From: JABDIY01 sp041576015
Lineage (GTDB): Bacteria; Actinomycetota; Acidimicrobiia; Acidimicrobiales; SZUA-35
Length of the DNA stretch: 32,702 nt
Reading direction: 5' to 3'
Assembly: GCA_041576015.1 (NCBI GenBank)
Contig: JBFGLT010000013.1
Location: forward strand, 1-32,702
Below the pieces are notes generated by a model. That model worked only from the letters and a program-made list of their open reading frames with translations, had not been told where the DNA came from and did not search any database. The position numbers and the translations under genes were made by a program. This document shows positions 1 to 8,532 of this stretch, one piece after another. How positions within the stretch are numbered: position 1 is the stretch's first letter; each line of letters opens with the position of its first letter.

Positions 1-2521
1 CACAGATCGAGCCCGCCGGGTGGTCGTGCTGGCCCAGGAAGAAGCTCGCCTCCTCAACCACAACTACATCGGCACCGAGCACATCCTTCTCGGCCTGATC
101 CACGAGGGCGAAGGCGTCGCCGCCAAGGCCCTGGAGTCGCTTTCGATCTCCCTCGAAGGGGTCCGCGAGCAGGTACAGGACATCATCGGTCAAGGCTCGA
201 GCTCCCCGAGCGGACATATCCCGTTCACCCCTCGGGCCAAGAAGGTTCTCGAGTTGTCGTTGCGGGAAGCTCTCCAGCTCGGTCACAACTACATCGGCAC
301 CGAGCACATCCTGCTCGGACTCATCCGCGAGGGTGAGGGCGTGGCGGCGCAGGTCCTTGTCAAGCTCGGGGCCGACCTGTCGAGGGTCCGCCAGCAGGTG
401 ATTCAGCTGCTGTCGGGCTATTCGGGCCCATCCAGCCAGGGATCGAACCCCAGCGAGGGAGGCAGCGGCAAGGCCGGTGCCACCGCCGGGGGTACGGGCG
501 GTGACACCCAGTCGGGGTCGCTCATCCTCGACCAGTTCGGCCGCAACATGACCCAGCTGGCCCGCGAGAAGAAGCTCGATCCAGTGATCGGGAGGGAGCG
601 GGAAGCCGAGCGGGTCATGCAGGTCCTGAGCCGGCGCACGAAGAACAACCCGGTCCTGATCGGGGAGCCGGGCGTCGGCAAGACCGCCATCGTGGAAGGC
701 CTGGCGCAAAAGATCGCCGCCAACGAGGTGCCCGAGACCCTCGATGGCAAGCAGCTCTACACGCTGGACCTCGGGGCACTCGTGGCCGGCTCCCGGTATC
801 GGGGCGACTTCGAGGAGCGCCTCAAGAAGGTGCTCAAGGAGATCAAGACCCGAGGCGACATCATCTTGTTCATCGACGAGCTGCACACGCTGGTGGGCGC
901 CGGGGCCGCCGAGGGCGCCATCGATGCGGCCAGCATCCTCAAGCCGATGCTCGCCCGCGGCGAACTCCAGACCATCGGTGCGACCACGCTCGACGAGTAC
1001 CGCAAACATCTAGAGAAAGACGCCGCCCTCGAGCGTCGCTTCCAGCCGATCAAGGTCGAGGAACCGACCGTCGAGCACACCATCGAGATCTTGAAGGGTC
1101 TGCGTGATCGCTACGAGTCGCACCATCGGGTCACGATCACCGACCAGGCGCTGGTGGCGGCGGCCAATCTGGCCGACCGGTACATCGCCGATCGTCAGCT
1201 GCCCGACAAAGCGATCGACCTGATCGACGAGGCCGGCTCCCGGCTGCGGATCAAGCGCATGGCAACACCGCCGGCGTTCAAAGAGATCGAGCAACAACTC
1301 GCCGACATCCAGGAGAAGAAGAAGGAGGCCGTCGAGGCCCAGGACTTCGAGGCGGCCGGTCGTCTACGCGACGAGGAGAAGGAACTCCAGGCCACGAAGG
1401 CGGAGATGGAGTCCGAAATCAAAGCTTCCGGAGTCGACCTGTTCGACGAGGTCAACGAGGAATCGATCGCCGAGGTGCTCAGCATCTGGACGGGAATCCC
1501 GGTGTACAAGCTCACCGAAGAGGAAACCGAGAAGCTCCTGCGCATGGAGGATGAACTTCACAAGCGGGTCATCGGCCAGCAGGACGCCATCAAGGCGGTG
1601 TCGCAGAGCATTCGCCGCACCCGGGCCGGGTTGAAGGACCCCAAACGCCCGTCCGGGTCGTTCATCTTCCTGGGCCCGACCGGTGTCGGCAAGACCGAAC
1701 TGGCCAAGACGCTCAGCGAGTTCCTGTTCGGCGACGACAAGGCGCTCATCACCCTCGACATGTCCGAGTACATGGAGAAGCACACGGTGTCCCGCCTGGT
1801 CGGCTCGCCTCCGGGCTACGTCGGGTACGAGGAGGGGGGCCAGCTCACCGAGGCCGTACGGCGCAAGCCCTTCAGCGTGGTGCTGTTCGACGAGATCGAG
1901 AAAGCCCACCCCGACGTCTTCAACGCCCTGCTGCAGATCCTGGAGGAAGGTCGCCTGACCGACTCGCAGGGCCGGTCGGTCGATTTCCGAAACACGGTGC
2001 TGATCATGACGTCCAACCTGGGCACCCAGGACCTGCGCAAGGCGACCCTGGGATTCGCCAAGAACGACGAAGCGGTCACGTACGAACGGATGAAGGAGAA
2101 GGTCAACGACGCTCTCAAAGAGCACTTCCGGCCCGAATTCCTCAACCGTGTCGACGAGACGATCGTGTTCCACGAGCTGAGCATGGAGGAGGTGGTCGAA
2201 ATCGTGGACCTGATGATCAAGCGCACCGCCGACCAGCTCGAGGGCCAGGGCATCGGTCTCGAACTCACCGCCGACTCCAAGCGCTTCCTCGCCGAGCGGG
2301 GCTATGACCCCACGATGGGTGCCCGCCCGCTTCGCCGGGCCATCCAACGAATGATCGAGGACAAACTGTCGGAGAAGCTCCTCTACAAGGAGTTCCGGGC
2401 GGGACAGATCATCGTGATCGACACCGGGGTGGGCGAAGATGACGAGACCGAACTGGTATTCACCGCCCACGAGGGCTTCCAGCCACCTCCCACTCCGGAG
2501 CTGGCCGAAGCGGGGGAGTGA
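1..2521 (+). CDS. clpC: ATP-dependent Clp protease ATPase subunit ClpC (5' end cut by window)
   Basis: Hsp100 unfoldase that feeds substrates to ClpP in the cytoplasm. The reading frame is open from the first base; only about the first five codons (MFERF in relatives) lie outside the window, so the GTG at 20 is not the real start. Counting from that GTG, two Clp N-terminal repeats come first (each with NYIGTEHILLGL). The D1 AAA domain follows with Walker A GEPGVGKT at 215-222 and a FIDELH Walker B. A UVR-type coiled middle segment around 425-470 distinguishes ClpC from ClpA. The D2 domain has GPTGVGKT at 552-559 and FDEIEKAHP. The length is normal for the family and all ATPase motifs are intact. 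It ends in an acidic tail. The next gene is 51 bp downstream on the same strand. Confidence 0.97.
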   Translation, partial: TDRARRVVVLAQEEARLLNHNYIGTEHILLGLIHEGEGVAAKALESLSISLEGVREQVQDIIGQGSSSPSGHIPFTPRAKKVLELSLREALQLGHNYIGTEHILLGLIREGEGVAAQVLVKLGADLSRVRQQVIQLLSGYSGPSSQGSNPSEGGSGKAGATAGGTGGDTQSGSLILDQFGRNMTQLAREKKLDPVIGREREAERVMQVLSRRTKNNPVLIGEPGVGKTAIVEGLAQKIAANEVPETLDGKQLYTLDLGALVAGSRYRGDFEERLKKVLKEIKTRGDIILFIDELHTLVGAGAAEGAIDAASILKPMLARGELQTIGATTLDEYRKHLEKDAALERRFQPIKVEEPTVEHTIEILKGLRDRYESHHRVTITDQALVAAANLADRYIADRQLPDKAIDLIDEAGSRLRIKRMATPPAFKEIEQQLADIQEKKKEAVEAQDFEAAGRLRDEEKELQATKAEMESEIKASGVDLFDEVNEESIAEVLSIWTGIPVYKLTEEETEKLLRMEDELHKRVIGQQDAIKAVSQSIRRTRAGLKDPKRPSGSFIFLGPTGVGKTELAKTLSEFLFGDDKALITLDMSEYMEKHTVSRLVGSPPGYVGYEEGGQLTEAVRRKPFSVVLFDEIEKAHPDVFNALLQILEEGRLTDSQGRSVDFRNTVLIMTSNLGTQDLRKATLGFAKNDEAVTYERMKEKVNDALKEHFRPEFLNRVDETIVFHELSMEEVVEIVDLMIKRTADQLEGQGIGLELTADSKRFLAERGYDPTMGARPLRRAIQRMIEDKLSEKLLYKEFRAGQIIVIDTGVGEDDETELVFTAHEGFQPPPTPELAEAGE

Positions 2522-2538
2522 GCGGCGGAGGACAGAGG

Positions 2539-2560
2539 GTCAGACCCCGTCGGGGCTGAC
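2539..2560 (+). terminator. Hairpin after clpC, possible weak terminator
   Basis: GTCAG (2539-2543) pairs with CTGAC (2556-2560), followed by a mismatch and three more G-C pairs around a 4-nt loop. It lies in the short gap after clpC. No T-run follows, so termination is only a guess. Confidence 0.3.
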
Positions 2561-2572
2561 CAAGTTAATGTC

Positions 2573-4084
2573 GTGAGCGATATGAAGGAGTTGTCGGCCC
2601 GTCGCGTGCGCCTGCTGGTCGCCGCCATGGCGGCCCTGTTCGCCGCATCGTGCAACGCCGAGGTGCTGGCCACGATCGATGTGGCAGAGAACGGTTCGGG
2701 CGTGGTGGGCGTGGCGTTGGTGATGGATCCCGAGCTGGCCGCCGAGCTTCCCGACCTGGAGTCGGCCGGGATCGCGCTCGCCGACGCTCGTCTGGCCGGC
2801 TGGGTCGTCGAACCGCGGGAGCTGACCGACGACGGACGCACCCGGATCGAGGCCAGCAAGGAATTCGCCAACCCCGATCAGTTCGCCCAGGTGATGAGCG
2901 AAATCGCCGGGGGCGACGGGATCTTCGCCGATTTCGAGCTCGAACGCACCAGCAGTTTCGCTCAGGTCAGCTACGCGGTGACCGGTCGGATCGCCCCGAC
3001 CGGTCTGGAGTCCTTCAGCGACGCTGAATTGGATGCGCTGCTCGGCGAGCCGCTGCCCAGTCTTGCCGAACGGCTGGGAGCCGACCCTGCGGCCACGTTC
3101 ATTCAGCTGGCGGTGACCCTTCCCGGCGAGGTTCCCCCCGACGGATCCAACGGCCTCCGGTTCGATCAGGCGTCCGACTCGACGACCCGATTCTGGCGGA
3201 CCTCTCTGGCCGACGACGTTCCGACGCTCGTGCAGAGCGAGAGCTCCACTCGGGAGATCGGCGCGCTCGTCGCTCTCGGTGTCGCAGTGCTGACTGCGGT
3301 GATGGCCTTCGTCCTGGCGCTGGCCATCGCCATGAGGTACGTCCAGAGCCGGCAGACGCCGGCGCCCATCGCCGGGAAACGACCACCGGCCCGGGTGTCG
3401 CGCCGGGATCGACCGAATCTGGATCTGGGGGTCGGAGCGCCGCCACCGGCGGCGGTGTCGCGGAACCCCACGGTTGTCGCCCTGGACGGCATGGGCGTGC
3501 TCTACGGACGTGGCGCCGACATCCACGAGGTGCTTGTCCCGTTCTGCTTCGAGAAGGGGTCGACGTTGACAGCCGACGAGATCGCTGTCCGGGCCCGGCA
3601 GTTGAGCCTCGGTCGGATCGATCCGCCGACGTTCTGGTCGATGGTGGGGGTTCCCGGTGACCCCAACGCGCTCGACGACGAATACCTGGCCAAGCACGCA
3701 CTCAAGCCGGGGGTGGTGAAGTTCCTCCGGTCGCTGCGGGACAAGAACGTTCGCATTGCCTGTATCACGAACGACTCGGCCCACTGGGCCCGCAAGCTCC
3801 GGAAACGGCACAGCCTGGACGCTCTGATCGATCCGTGGGTCATCAGCGGAACGGTCGGTGTGCGCAAGCCCGATCGTCCGATCTTCGAGGTACTCCGCCG
3901 TCTCACCGGTGAGGCCCCGGCCAACATCTTGATCGTCGACGACCAGGTCCACAATCTCGACGCCGCCCGCGCTCTCGGTTATCGGACGGCCTGGTTCGCA
4001 CCCGACGGGACAGCCGAGGAGGCCAACGGCCACTCGATCCTTCGCAGCTTCGAGGTTCCAGAGCCGGCGACCACCCGGTCCTGA
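2573..4084 (+). CDS. LppM-like lipoprotein fused through a membrane helix to a HAD-type domain
   Basis: A 503-residue protein with three parts. Residues 1-27 are a lipoprotein signal ending at Cys27 (AASC; the A at -3 makes a weak lipobox). Residues 28-225 are an extracytoplasmic domain that resembles actinobacterial LppM (start VLATIDVAENGSG). A hydrophobic helix at about 229-254 precedes a basic, proline-rich linker. Residues 300-495 form a HAD-fold domain predicted to be cytoplasmic. HAD motif I reads VALDGMGVLY: the nucleophile Asp305 is present but the second acid is Met307. Motif II (ITNDS), motif III (VRKPD) and motif IV (IVDDQ) are intact. Phosphatase activity is therefore uncertain. 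The start is GTG 2573 or ATG 2582; a TAATGT hexamer at 2566-2571 favours a start near 2582. The function is unknown, and a membrane signalling role is speculation. Confidence 0.85.
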   Translation: MSDMKELSARRVRLLVAAMAALFAASCNAEVLATIDVAENGSGVVGVALVMDPELAAELPDLESAGIALADARLAGWVVEPRELTDDGRTRIEASKEFANPDQFAQVMSEIAGGDGIFADFELERTSSFAQVSYAVTGRIAPTGLESFSDAELDALLGEPLPSLAERLGADPAATFIQLAVTLPGEVPPDGSNGLRFDQASDSTTRFWRTSLADDVPTLVQSESSTREIGALVALGVAVLTAVMAFVLALAIAMRYVQSRQTPAPIAGKRPPARVSRRDRPNLDLGVGAPPPAAVSRNPTVVALDGMGVLYGRGADIHEVLVPFCFEKGSTLTADEIAVRARQLSLGRIDPPTFWSMVGVPGDPNALDDEYLAKHALKPGVVKFLRSLRDKNVRIACITNDSAHWARKLRKRHSLDALIDPWVISGTVGVRKPDRPIFEVLRRLTGEAPANILIVDDQVHNLDAARALGYRTAWFAPDGTAEEANGHSILRSFEVPEPATTRS

Positions 4085-4099
4085 TCCCGGATCGACGAA

Positions 4100-4116
4100 C
4101 GGCGGGGGCTCCGCCG
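4100..4116 (+). terminator. Small GC hairpin between the HAD fusion and radA
   Basis: CGGCGG (4100-4105) pairs with CCGCCG (4111-4116) across a 5-nt loop in the 82-bp gap before radA. There is no T-tract, so it may be a weak terminator or may mean nothing. Confidence 0.22.
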
Positions 4117-4166
4117 AAGTCCGCCGATCGCCCCGACTTGTCACACCCCCCGGGTTGGATGAGCCC

Positions 4167-5522
4167 ATGAGTTCTTCGGTCAACGCTGCAACCTTCGTGT
4201 GTGGGTCGTGCGGACATGCGCACGCCAAGTGGGCAGGCCGGTGCTCGGCGTGCGGTGACTGGGGAGAGATCGCCGACAGGCCGGGCCGCAGCGAATCGAT
4301 TCTGTCCCTGGTGCCGACGCTGCAGCCACTTGCCGAGCTCGATTGCGTCAAGGCGTTGCCGGTACCCACCGGTGTCGAGGAGATCGATCGAGTCCTCGGC
4401 GGCGGATTCGTGCCCGGCTCGATCAGCCTTCTCTCGGGCGAACCGGGGATCGGCAAGAGCACGCTCACCTTGCAGCTGGCGCTCCGGATCGCCCGGACCG
4501 ACGCGTCGGTCGTGCTCGTGACCGGCGAGGAGGCGCCGGCTCAGGTGGCTGCCAGAGCCCGCCGGATTCACAGGCGGTCCGTGCCGTCGACGCTGTCGGT
4601 TCTCGACACTGTCCGGGTCGAGCAGGTGATCGATGTCCTTGGTCAGCACCGCCCGGCGATGGTGGTGGTCGATTCGGTCCAGATGCTGTCGTGTGGGTCC
4701 GAGGCGAGCTCGGCCGGGTCGACCGGTCAGCTCCGAGCGGTCGGAGCGCTTCTGGCCGAGGCCGCCCGGCGACTCGATGTCTCGGTCGTCATGATCGGTC
4801 ACGTCACCAAGGACGGCTCGCTCGCCGGACCACGCACGCTGGAGCACATGGTCGACACCGTGCTGTCCTTCGAGGGCGACCGCAGCTCGGACCTTCGCTG
4901 TCTTCGAGCCGTGAAGCACCGATTTGGCCCAACCAGCGAGGTCGGCCTGTTCGAGATGATTCCCGCCGGGCTGCGCCCGGTGGGGGACGCCAGCGCCCGA
5001 TTTCTCGCCGACCGAAACGCCGCGCTGCCCGGCTCGGCCGTGTGCCCCGTGCTCGATGGGCGACGGCCGGTGATGGTCGAGATCCAGTCCCTCGTCCGGG
5101 CTGTCGAGTCCACGCCCAAGCTCACCGCCCACGGAGTGGTCGCGGGTCGGCTCAATGTCGTCGCAACCGTCGCCGGTCGGGCCTGGCCCGACCTGCTCGG
5201 ACGAGCCGACGTGCTGGTGTCGGCCGTTGGAGGGATCCGGGTCACCGACCCCGGCGCAGATCTGGCGATACTCATGGCGGCGCTGTCGGCGGCCCGTTCC
5301 GATTCGCTGCCGCGGTCCACGGCCTATTGCGGGGAGATCGGTCTGAGCGGCGAGCTCCGGAGGATCGCCGCCATGGAACGGCGCCTGCTCGAGGCCTACC
5401 GTTTGGGCTTCACCGACGTGGTGGTGCCGCAATCGGCGCCCGATGGTCCGCCGGGCCTTCGGGTGCACCGGTGTGCTTCGATCGTCGAGGCGGCCGATCA
5501 GCTCAATGTTGCAGGTGTCTGA
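4167..5522 (+). CDS. radA: DNA repair protein RadA
   Basis: RecA-related branch-migration helicase that processes recombination intermediates. The 451 residues hold a four-cysteine zinc finger at 12-29 (CGSC, then CSAC), Walker A GEPGIGKST at 91-99, Walker B VVVDS near 166-170, the RadA signature at 250-254 (KHRFG, where most members have KNRFG) and a C-terminal Lon-protease-like domain from about 285. The ATG at 4167 is preferred over an in-frame TTG at 4155 because family members start just before the zinc finger. The gene lies 32 bp upstream of disA, the usual radA-disA pairing. In Bacillus, RadA is known to restrain DisA, so the pairing suggests a joint role in DNA-damage surveillance. 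Confidence 0.96.
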   Translation: MSSSVNAATFVCGSCGHAHAKWAGRCSACGDWGEIADRPGRSESILSLVPTLQPLAELDCVKALPVPTGVEEIDRVLGGGFVPGSISLLSGEPGIGKSTLTLQLALRIARTDASVVLVTGEEAPAQVAARARRIHRRSVPSTLSVLDTVRVEQVIDVLGQHRPAMVVVDSVQMLSCGSEASSAGSTGQLRAVGALLAEAARRLDVSVVMIGHVTKDGSLAGPRTLEHMVDTVLSFEGDRSSDLRCLRAVKHRFGPTSEVGLFEMIPAGLRPVGDASARFLADRNAALPGSAVCPVLDGRRPVMVEIQSLVRAVESTPKLTAHGVVAGRLNVVATVAGRAWPDLLGRADVLVSAVGGIRVTDPGADLAILMAALSAARSDSLPRSTAYCGEIGLSGELRRIAAMERRLLEAYRLGFTDVVVPQSAPDGPPGLRVHRCASIVEAADQLNVAGV

Positions 5523-5548
5523 CGAGTCCGTGTCGGTCGCCCTACACT
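5519..5548 (+). promoter_or_regulatory. disA promoter, leaderless type
   Basis: A -35-like CTGACG (5519-5524) overlaps the radA stop codon. After an 18-nt spacer comes the -10 TACACT (5543-5548), and six bases later the ATG at 5555. Transcription would start at or next to the start codon. Confidence 0.65.
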
Positions 5549-5554
5549 CTGATC

Positions 5555-6634
5555 ATGGGACAGCAATCCGAGCGTGCGCTCCTCCGAGTCCTCGCTCAGA
5601 TCGCCCCGGGAACGCCCCTACGCGAAGGTCTCGACCGGGTCCTCCAGACCGGGCGGGGCGGCCTCATCGTGATCGGGGACAGCCCAGACGTCCTGAACAT
5701 CTGCTCGGGCGGTTTCCTCCTCGACTCCGCCTTCACCCCCCAGCGTCTCGCTGAGGTGGCCAAGATGGACGGGGCCATCATCCTGGCCCCCGACGCAACC
5801 CGGATCGCCCGGGCCAACGTCCACCTGGTCCCAAACCCCAACGTTCCAACCACCGAGACCGGCACGCGTCACCGCACGGCCGAACGGGTTGCCCGGTCGC
5901 TTGACGTCCCGGTCGTGGCGGTGTCCCAGAGCCGCAAGGAGATCCAGGTCTACGTGTCGGAGGACCGGCACTCATTGGAGCCGGTGAGTCGGTTGCTGGA
6001 GCGCTCCAACCAGGCCATCCAGACCCTGGAGCGCTACCGCAGCCGCCTGGCCAGCGTGTCGGCCAACCTCTCGGCGCTCGAGGTGGAAAACCTGGTCACC
6101 CTGCGGGATGTGGTCGAGGTGCTTCAGCGCACCGAGATGGTCGCGCGTATCGCCAAGGAGGTCGAGCGGAATCTGGTCGAGCTCGGTTCCGATGGCCGAC
6201 TCGTGAGGCTGCAACTGGAAGAGCTGATGGGCGGTGTCATCGATGACCGCCGCCTGCTCATTCGCGACTACTTCACCGAAGATGCGGGCTTCCACATCGA
6301 ACAGGCCATGGATGCGCTGGCCGAACTCAGCGACGACGCCCTGTTCAACGAAGAACTACTCGCCAAGGCATTGCATCTGTCCGGATCGGTCACCGACCTC
6401 GACGGGTCCCTGGAGCCACGGGGATTCCGGCTGCTGTCCAAGGTCCCTCGGCTCACCCCGATGATGGTTGACGACATCGTTGAGCGATTCGAGAACCTCG
6501 ACGCGGTGCTGGGGGCGACCGTGCAGGAATTGCAGGAGGTCGAGGGAATCGATCCGTTCCGTGCTCGAAGCGTCAAAGAGAGCCTCACCCAGCTCGTCGA
6601 GACCTCGATCCTCGACCGTTTGCAGCGGTCCTGA
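5555..6634 (+). CDS. disA: DNA integrity scanning diadenylate cyclase DisA
   Basis: Makes cyclic di-AMP from two ATP and scans DNA for branched structures. The 359 residues match the family length. The N-terminal DAC domain (about 1-145) carries both catalytic motifs, DGA at 72-74 and RHRTAE at 105-110. A helical linker (about 150-285) leads to a C-terminal helix-hairpin-helix DNA-binding region (about 290-355). The ATG at 5555 gives the typical N-terminus and sits 6 nt after a -10 box. The gene follows radA and converges on the Crp-type regulator with only 9 bp between the stops. Confidence 0.97.
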   Translation: MGQQSERALLRVLAQIAPGTPLREGLDRVLQTGRGGLIVIGDSPDVLNICSGGFLLDSAFTPQRLAEVAKMDGAIILAPDATRIARANVHLVPNPNVPTTETGTRHRTAERVARSLDVPVVAVSQSRKEIQVYVSEDRHSLEPVSRLLERSNQAIQTLERYRSRLASVSANLSALEVENLVTLRDVVEVLQRTEMVARIAKEVERNLVELGSDGRLVRLQLEELMGGVIDDRRLLIRDYFTEDAGFHIEQAMDALAELSDDALFNEELLAKALHLSGSVTDLDGSLEPRGFRLLSKVPRLTPMMVDDIVERFENLDAVLGATVQELQEVEGIDPFRARSVKESLTQLVETSILDRLQRS

Positions 6635-6643
6635 CGCGTCGCG

Positions 6644-7303
6644 CTAGCGAGCCCGCAGTTCGAGTTGGGGTCGGTTTCGGATGTGGTAGCGACGGTCGCG
6701 CTGTTCGATCCACCCCAACCGGATGAAGCTGGCGATCGCTTTGTTGACTCGTTCGCGGCTGGCGCCGACCATGCCGGCCAGTTCCTCCTGGGTGACCGGG
6801 AGCGCGAACTCGTCGGTGTCGCCGGCCATCTCGAGCAGCCGCTTGGCGGTCCGACCCGTGACATCGAGGAACACCGAGTCGGCCAGCACGCCGTCCATGG
6901 CGCGGAGCCGGCTCGCCAGTAGCGCCACGACCCGCCACAGATGCTCGGGTTGGTCCTGGTACAAACGCTGCAGCGGTTCGTACGGGATGACCAGAACCTC
7001 GGAGGGTTCCAGGGCCCTTCCGTCGGTGGACCGGTTCTGCCGATCGAAGAGCGGCATCTCGCCGAACAGATCGCCTTTCTCCATCAGGGCGACGACGCTT
7101 TCGCGTCCGTCGACGGACCGGTTCACCATGGCGACGCGGCCCGACAGCGTGACGAACAACTCGGATGGCTCATCGTCCTCGCGGAACAGGATGTCACCGC
7201 GCTTGAGCTTCCTGATCTCCGACTGAGCGGCGATGACGGCGAGGCTGTCCGCGTCCAGTCCGGAGAAAAGCTCGACATCGGATATCAGAGCCGGGTCAAT
7301 CAC
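6644..7303 (-). CDS. Crp/GlxR-type cyclic-nucleotide-responsive transcription regulator
   Basis: About 219 residues: an N-terminal cyclic-nucleotide-binding beta barrel and a C-terminal winged helix. The binding-pocket segment reads FGEMPLFD and then RST, which keeps the Gly-Glu and Arg-Ser residues that hold cAMP in Crp. The DNA-binding helix region (TQEELAGMVGASRERVNKA) is close to Corynebacterium GlxR. The start is GTG 7303 or GTG 7309. GTG 7303 is preferred because it lies 7 nt after a -10 TACGGT, whereas 7309 would nearly touch it. The gene lies between disA and ispD, where many actinobacteria have carD. A GlxR-like global regulator of carbon metabolism is the best guess. Confidence 0.9.
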   Translation of the reverse strand: MIDPALISDVELFSGLDADSLAVIAAQSEIRKLKRGDILFREDDEPSELFVTLSGRVAMVNRSVDGRESVVALMEKGDLFGEMPLFDRQNRSTDGRALEPSEVLVIPYEPLQRLYQDQPEHLWRVVALLASRLRAMDGVLADSVFLDVTGRTAKRLLEMAGDTDEFALPVTQEELAGMVGASRERVNKAIASFIRLGWIEQRDRRYHIRNRPQLELRAR

Positions 7304-7310
7304 ACGCACA

Positions 7311-7340
7311 ACCGTACCCCCAACGAGTGCACGATGTCAC
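7311..7340 (-). promoter_or_regulatory. Promoter of the crp/glxR-like gene
   Basis: On the minus strand, -35 GTGACA (7340-7335), an 18-nt spacer and -10 TACGGT (7316-7311), then 7 nt to GTG 7303. The -35 matches TTGACA at five of six positions. Confidence 0.6.
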
Positions 7341-7341
7341 A
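7326..7341. promoter_or_regulatory. Possible Crp/GlxR operator
   Basis: A GTG-N8-CAC palindrome that matches TGTGA-N6-TCACA at 8 of 10 conserved positions. It overlaps the -35 of the adjacent crp-like gene and lies about 50 bp upstream of the ispD -10. Autorepression would follow if it is real. Confidence 0.4.
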
Positions 7342-7388
7342 GGGTCGGCCGTGAGTACATCCACCGGTAGCCGCCCCCGGTTCACCAC

Positions 7389-7394
7389 TACGCT
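7389..7394 (+). promoter_or_regulatory. ispD -10 box, leaderless type
   Basis: TACGCT is followed by 7 nt and GTG 7402. It decides the ispD start over the in-frame upstream GTG codons at 7327 and 7351. Confidence 0.55.
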
Positions 7395-7401
7395 CGACGC
7401 G

Positions 7402-8031
7402 GTGAGACTGGTGTCGGTGGTCGTTGCGGCTGGTTCGGGAAGCCGTATGGGTGGGACCGTTCTCAAGCAGTTCGTCACGATCGCCGGCCGCCCGATGCTC
7501 GAGTGGTCGGTCGCCGCCGTCGGTCGGGTCAGTGCCGCCGTCATCGTGGTCGTCCCCGCCGGAACGGCCGCCGACGTGGCCCGCCGGCCCGGGGTGGAGG
7601 TCACCACCGGCGGAACGACCCGCGCCGCGTCCGTTCGAGCTGGATTGGATGCGGCCCGGCGCCACGACCCCACCCATGTGCTGATCCATGATGCCGCCCG
7701 GCCATGCGTTCCCGCCGACGTGGTCGATCGGGTGGTCGAGGCCATGACGGCGGGCAGCTTGGCAGTCGTTCCGGTGGTCGCGGTCACCGACACCCTCCGC
7801 TGGGTCGATGGCGGAACCTTCGATCGCTCCCAGGTATGCGCGGTGCAGACCCCCCAGGGGTTTGCACTCGACGTGATCGAGCGGGCGCACGCCTCGACGA
7901 CCGATGCCACCGACGACGCCGGGCTGGTCGATGCACTCGGACTCGAGGTGCTTCACGTCGCTGGTGATCCGACAAATATCAAAGTCACGGTCGCCGCAGA
8001 TCTGGCTCTGGCGGAGATACTGCTGGCATGA
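7402..8031 (+). CDS. ispD: 2-C-methyl-D-erythritol 4-phosphate cytidylyltransferase IspD
   Basis: Third step of the MEP isoprenoid pathway: joins CTP and MEP to give CDP-ME. The 209 residues open with RLVSVVVAAGSGSRMGG, the nucleotide-binding loop, and its catalytic Lys lies in the LKQF segment. IHDAARP, the TRAASVRAGL segment and the QTPQGF motif are present. GTG 7402 gives the standard N-terminus directly before the first beta strand; longer starts would add an unrelated 25 residues. Its stop overlaps the ispF start (ATGA at 8028-8031), so the two are translationally coupled. Confidence 0.95.
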   Translation: MRLVSVVVAAGSGSRMGGTVLKQFVTIAGRPMLEWSVAAVGRVSAAVIVVVPAGTAADVARRPGVEVTTGGTTRAASVRAGLDAARRHDPTHVLIHDAARPCVPADVVDRVVEAMTAGSLAVVPVVAVTDTLRWVDGGTFDRSQVCAVQTPQGFALDVIERAHASTTDATDDAGLVDALGLEVLHVAGDPTNIKVTVAADLALAEILLA

Positions 8032-8519
8032 GCGCCCCTCATGGCCTTCACCGCCTCCGGGTCGGCAACGGGTTCGATGTCCATCGCTGGTCGTCGGATG
8101 TCGACCGGACGCTGGTGCTCGGCGGCGTTGTGTTTCCCGACACGAACGGGCTGGTCGCCCACAGCGACGGTGACGCAGTTGCCCACGCCGTGATCGACGC
8201 CATGCTGGGCGCGGCCGCCTTCGGCGACATCGGCTCCCTCTTCCCCGACACCGATCCGGCCTTCGCCGGCGCCGACTCGCTCGAGCTGCTCAGGGCGACT
8301 GCCCAGCGACTGTCAGACACAGGGTGGACATTGCTCAATGCCGACTGCACCGTCGTGCTGGACGCTCCGAAGCTGGCGCCGTTCCGCTCCGAGATGGAGG
8401 CGAACCTCTCGGCCGCCGCCGGGGCGCCGGTCACGGTCAAAGGCAAGCGCACCGAAGGCGTGACTGCTCTCGCCGAAGGGCTGCAGTGCTTCGCACTCGC
8501 GCTGATGGTGGGGCCATGA
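8028..8519 (+). CDS. ispF: 2-C-methyl-D-erythritol 2,4-cyclodiphosphate synthase IspF
   Basis: Converts CDP-ME 2-phosphate to the cyclodiphosphate in the MEP pathway. The 163 residues have metal ligands in GFDVHRW and the typical HSDGD...GAAAFGDIGSLFPD block. The C-terminal CMP-contact segment reads KGKRTEG, less conventional than the usual KATTTE, but Thr-Glu is kept. The ATG overlaps the ispD stop by 4 nt. IspE, which acts between IspD and IspF, is not in the window. Confidence 0.95.
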   Translation: MSAPHGLHRLRVGNGFDVHRWSSDVDRTLVLGGVVFPDTNGLVAHSDGDAVAHAVIDAMLGAAAFGDIGSLFPDTDPAFAGADSLELLRATAQRLSDTGWTLLNADCTVVLDAPKLAPFRSEMEANLSAAAGAPVTVKGKRTEGVTALAEGLQCFALALMVGP

Positions 8520-8532
8520 GGGCGGTCCGGCG

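Noticed and set aside
2540..4468. 642-codon minus-strand frame across the HAD fusion and radA
   Set aside because: Shadow of two well-supported forward genes; no recognisable motifs.
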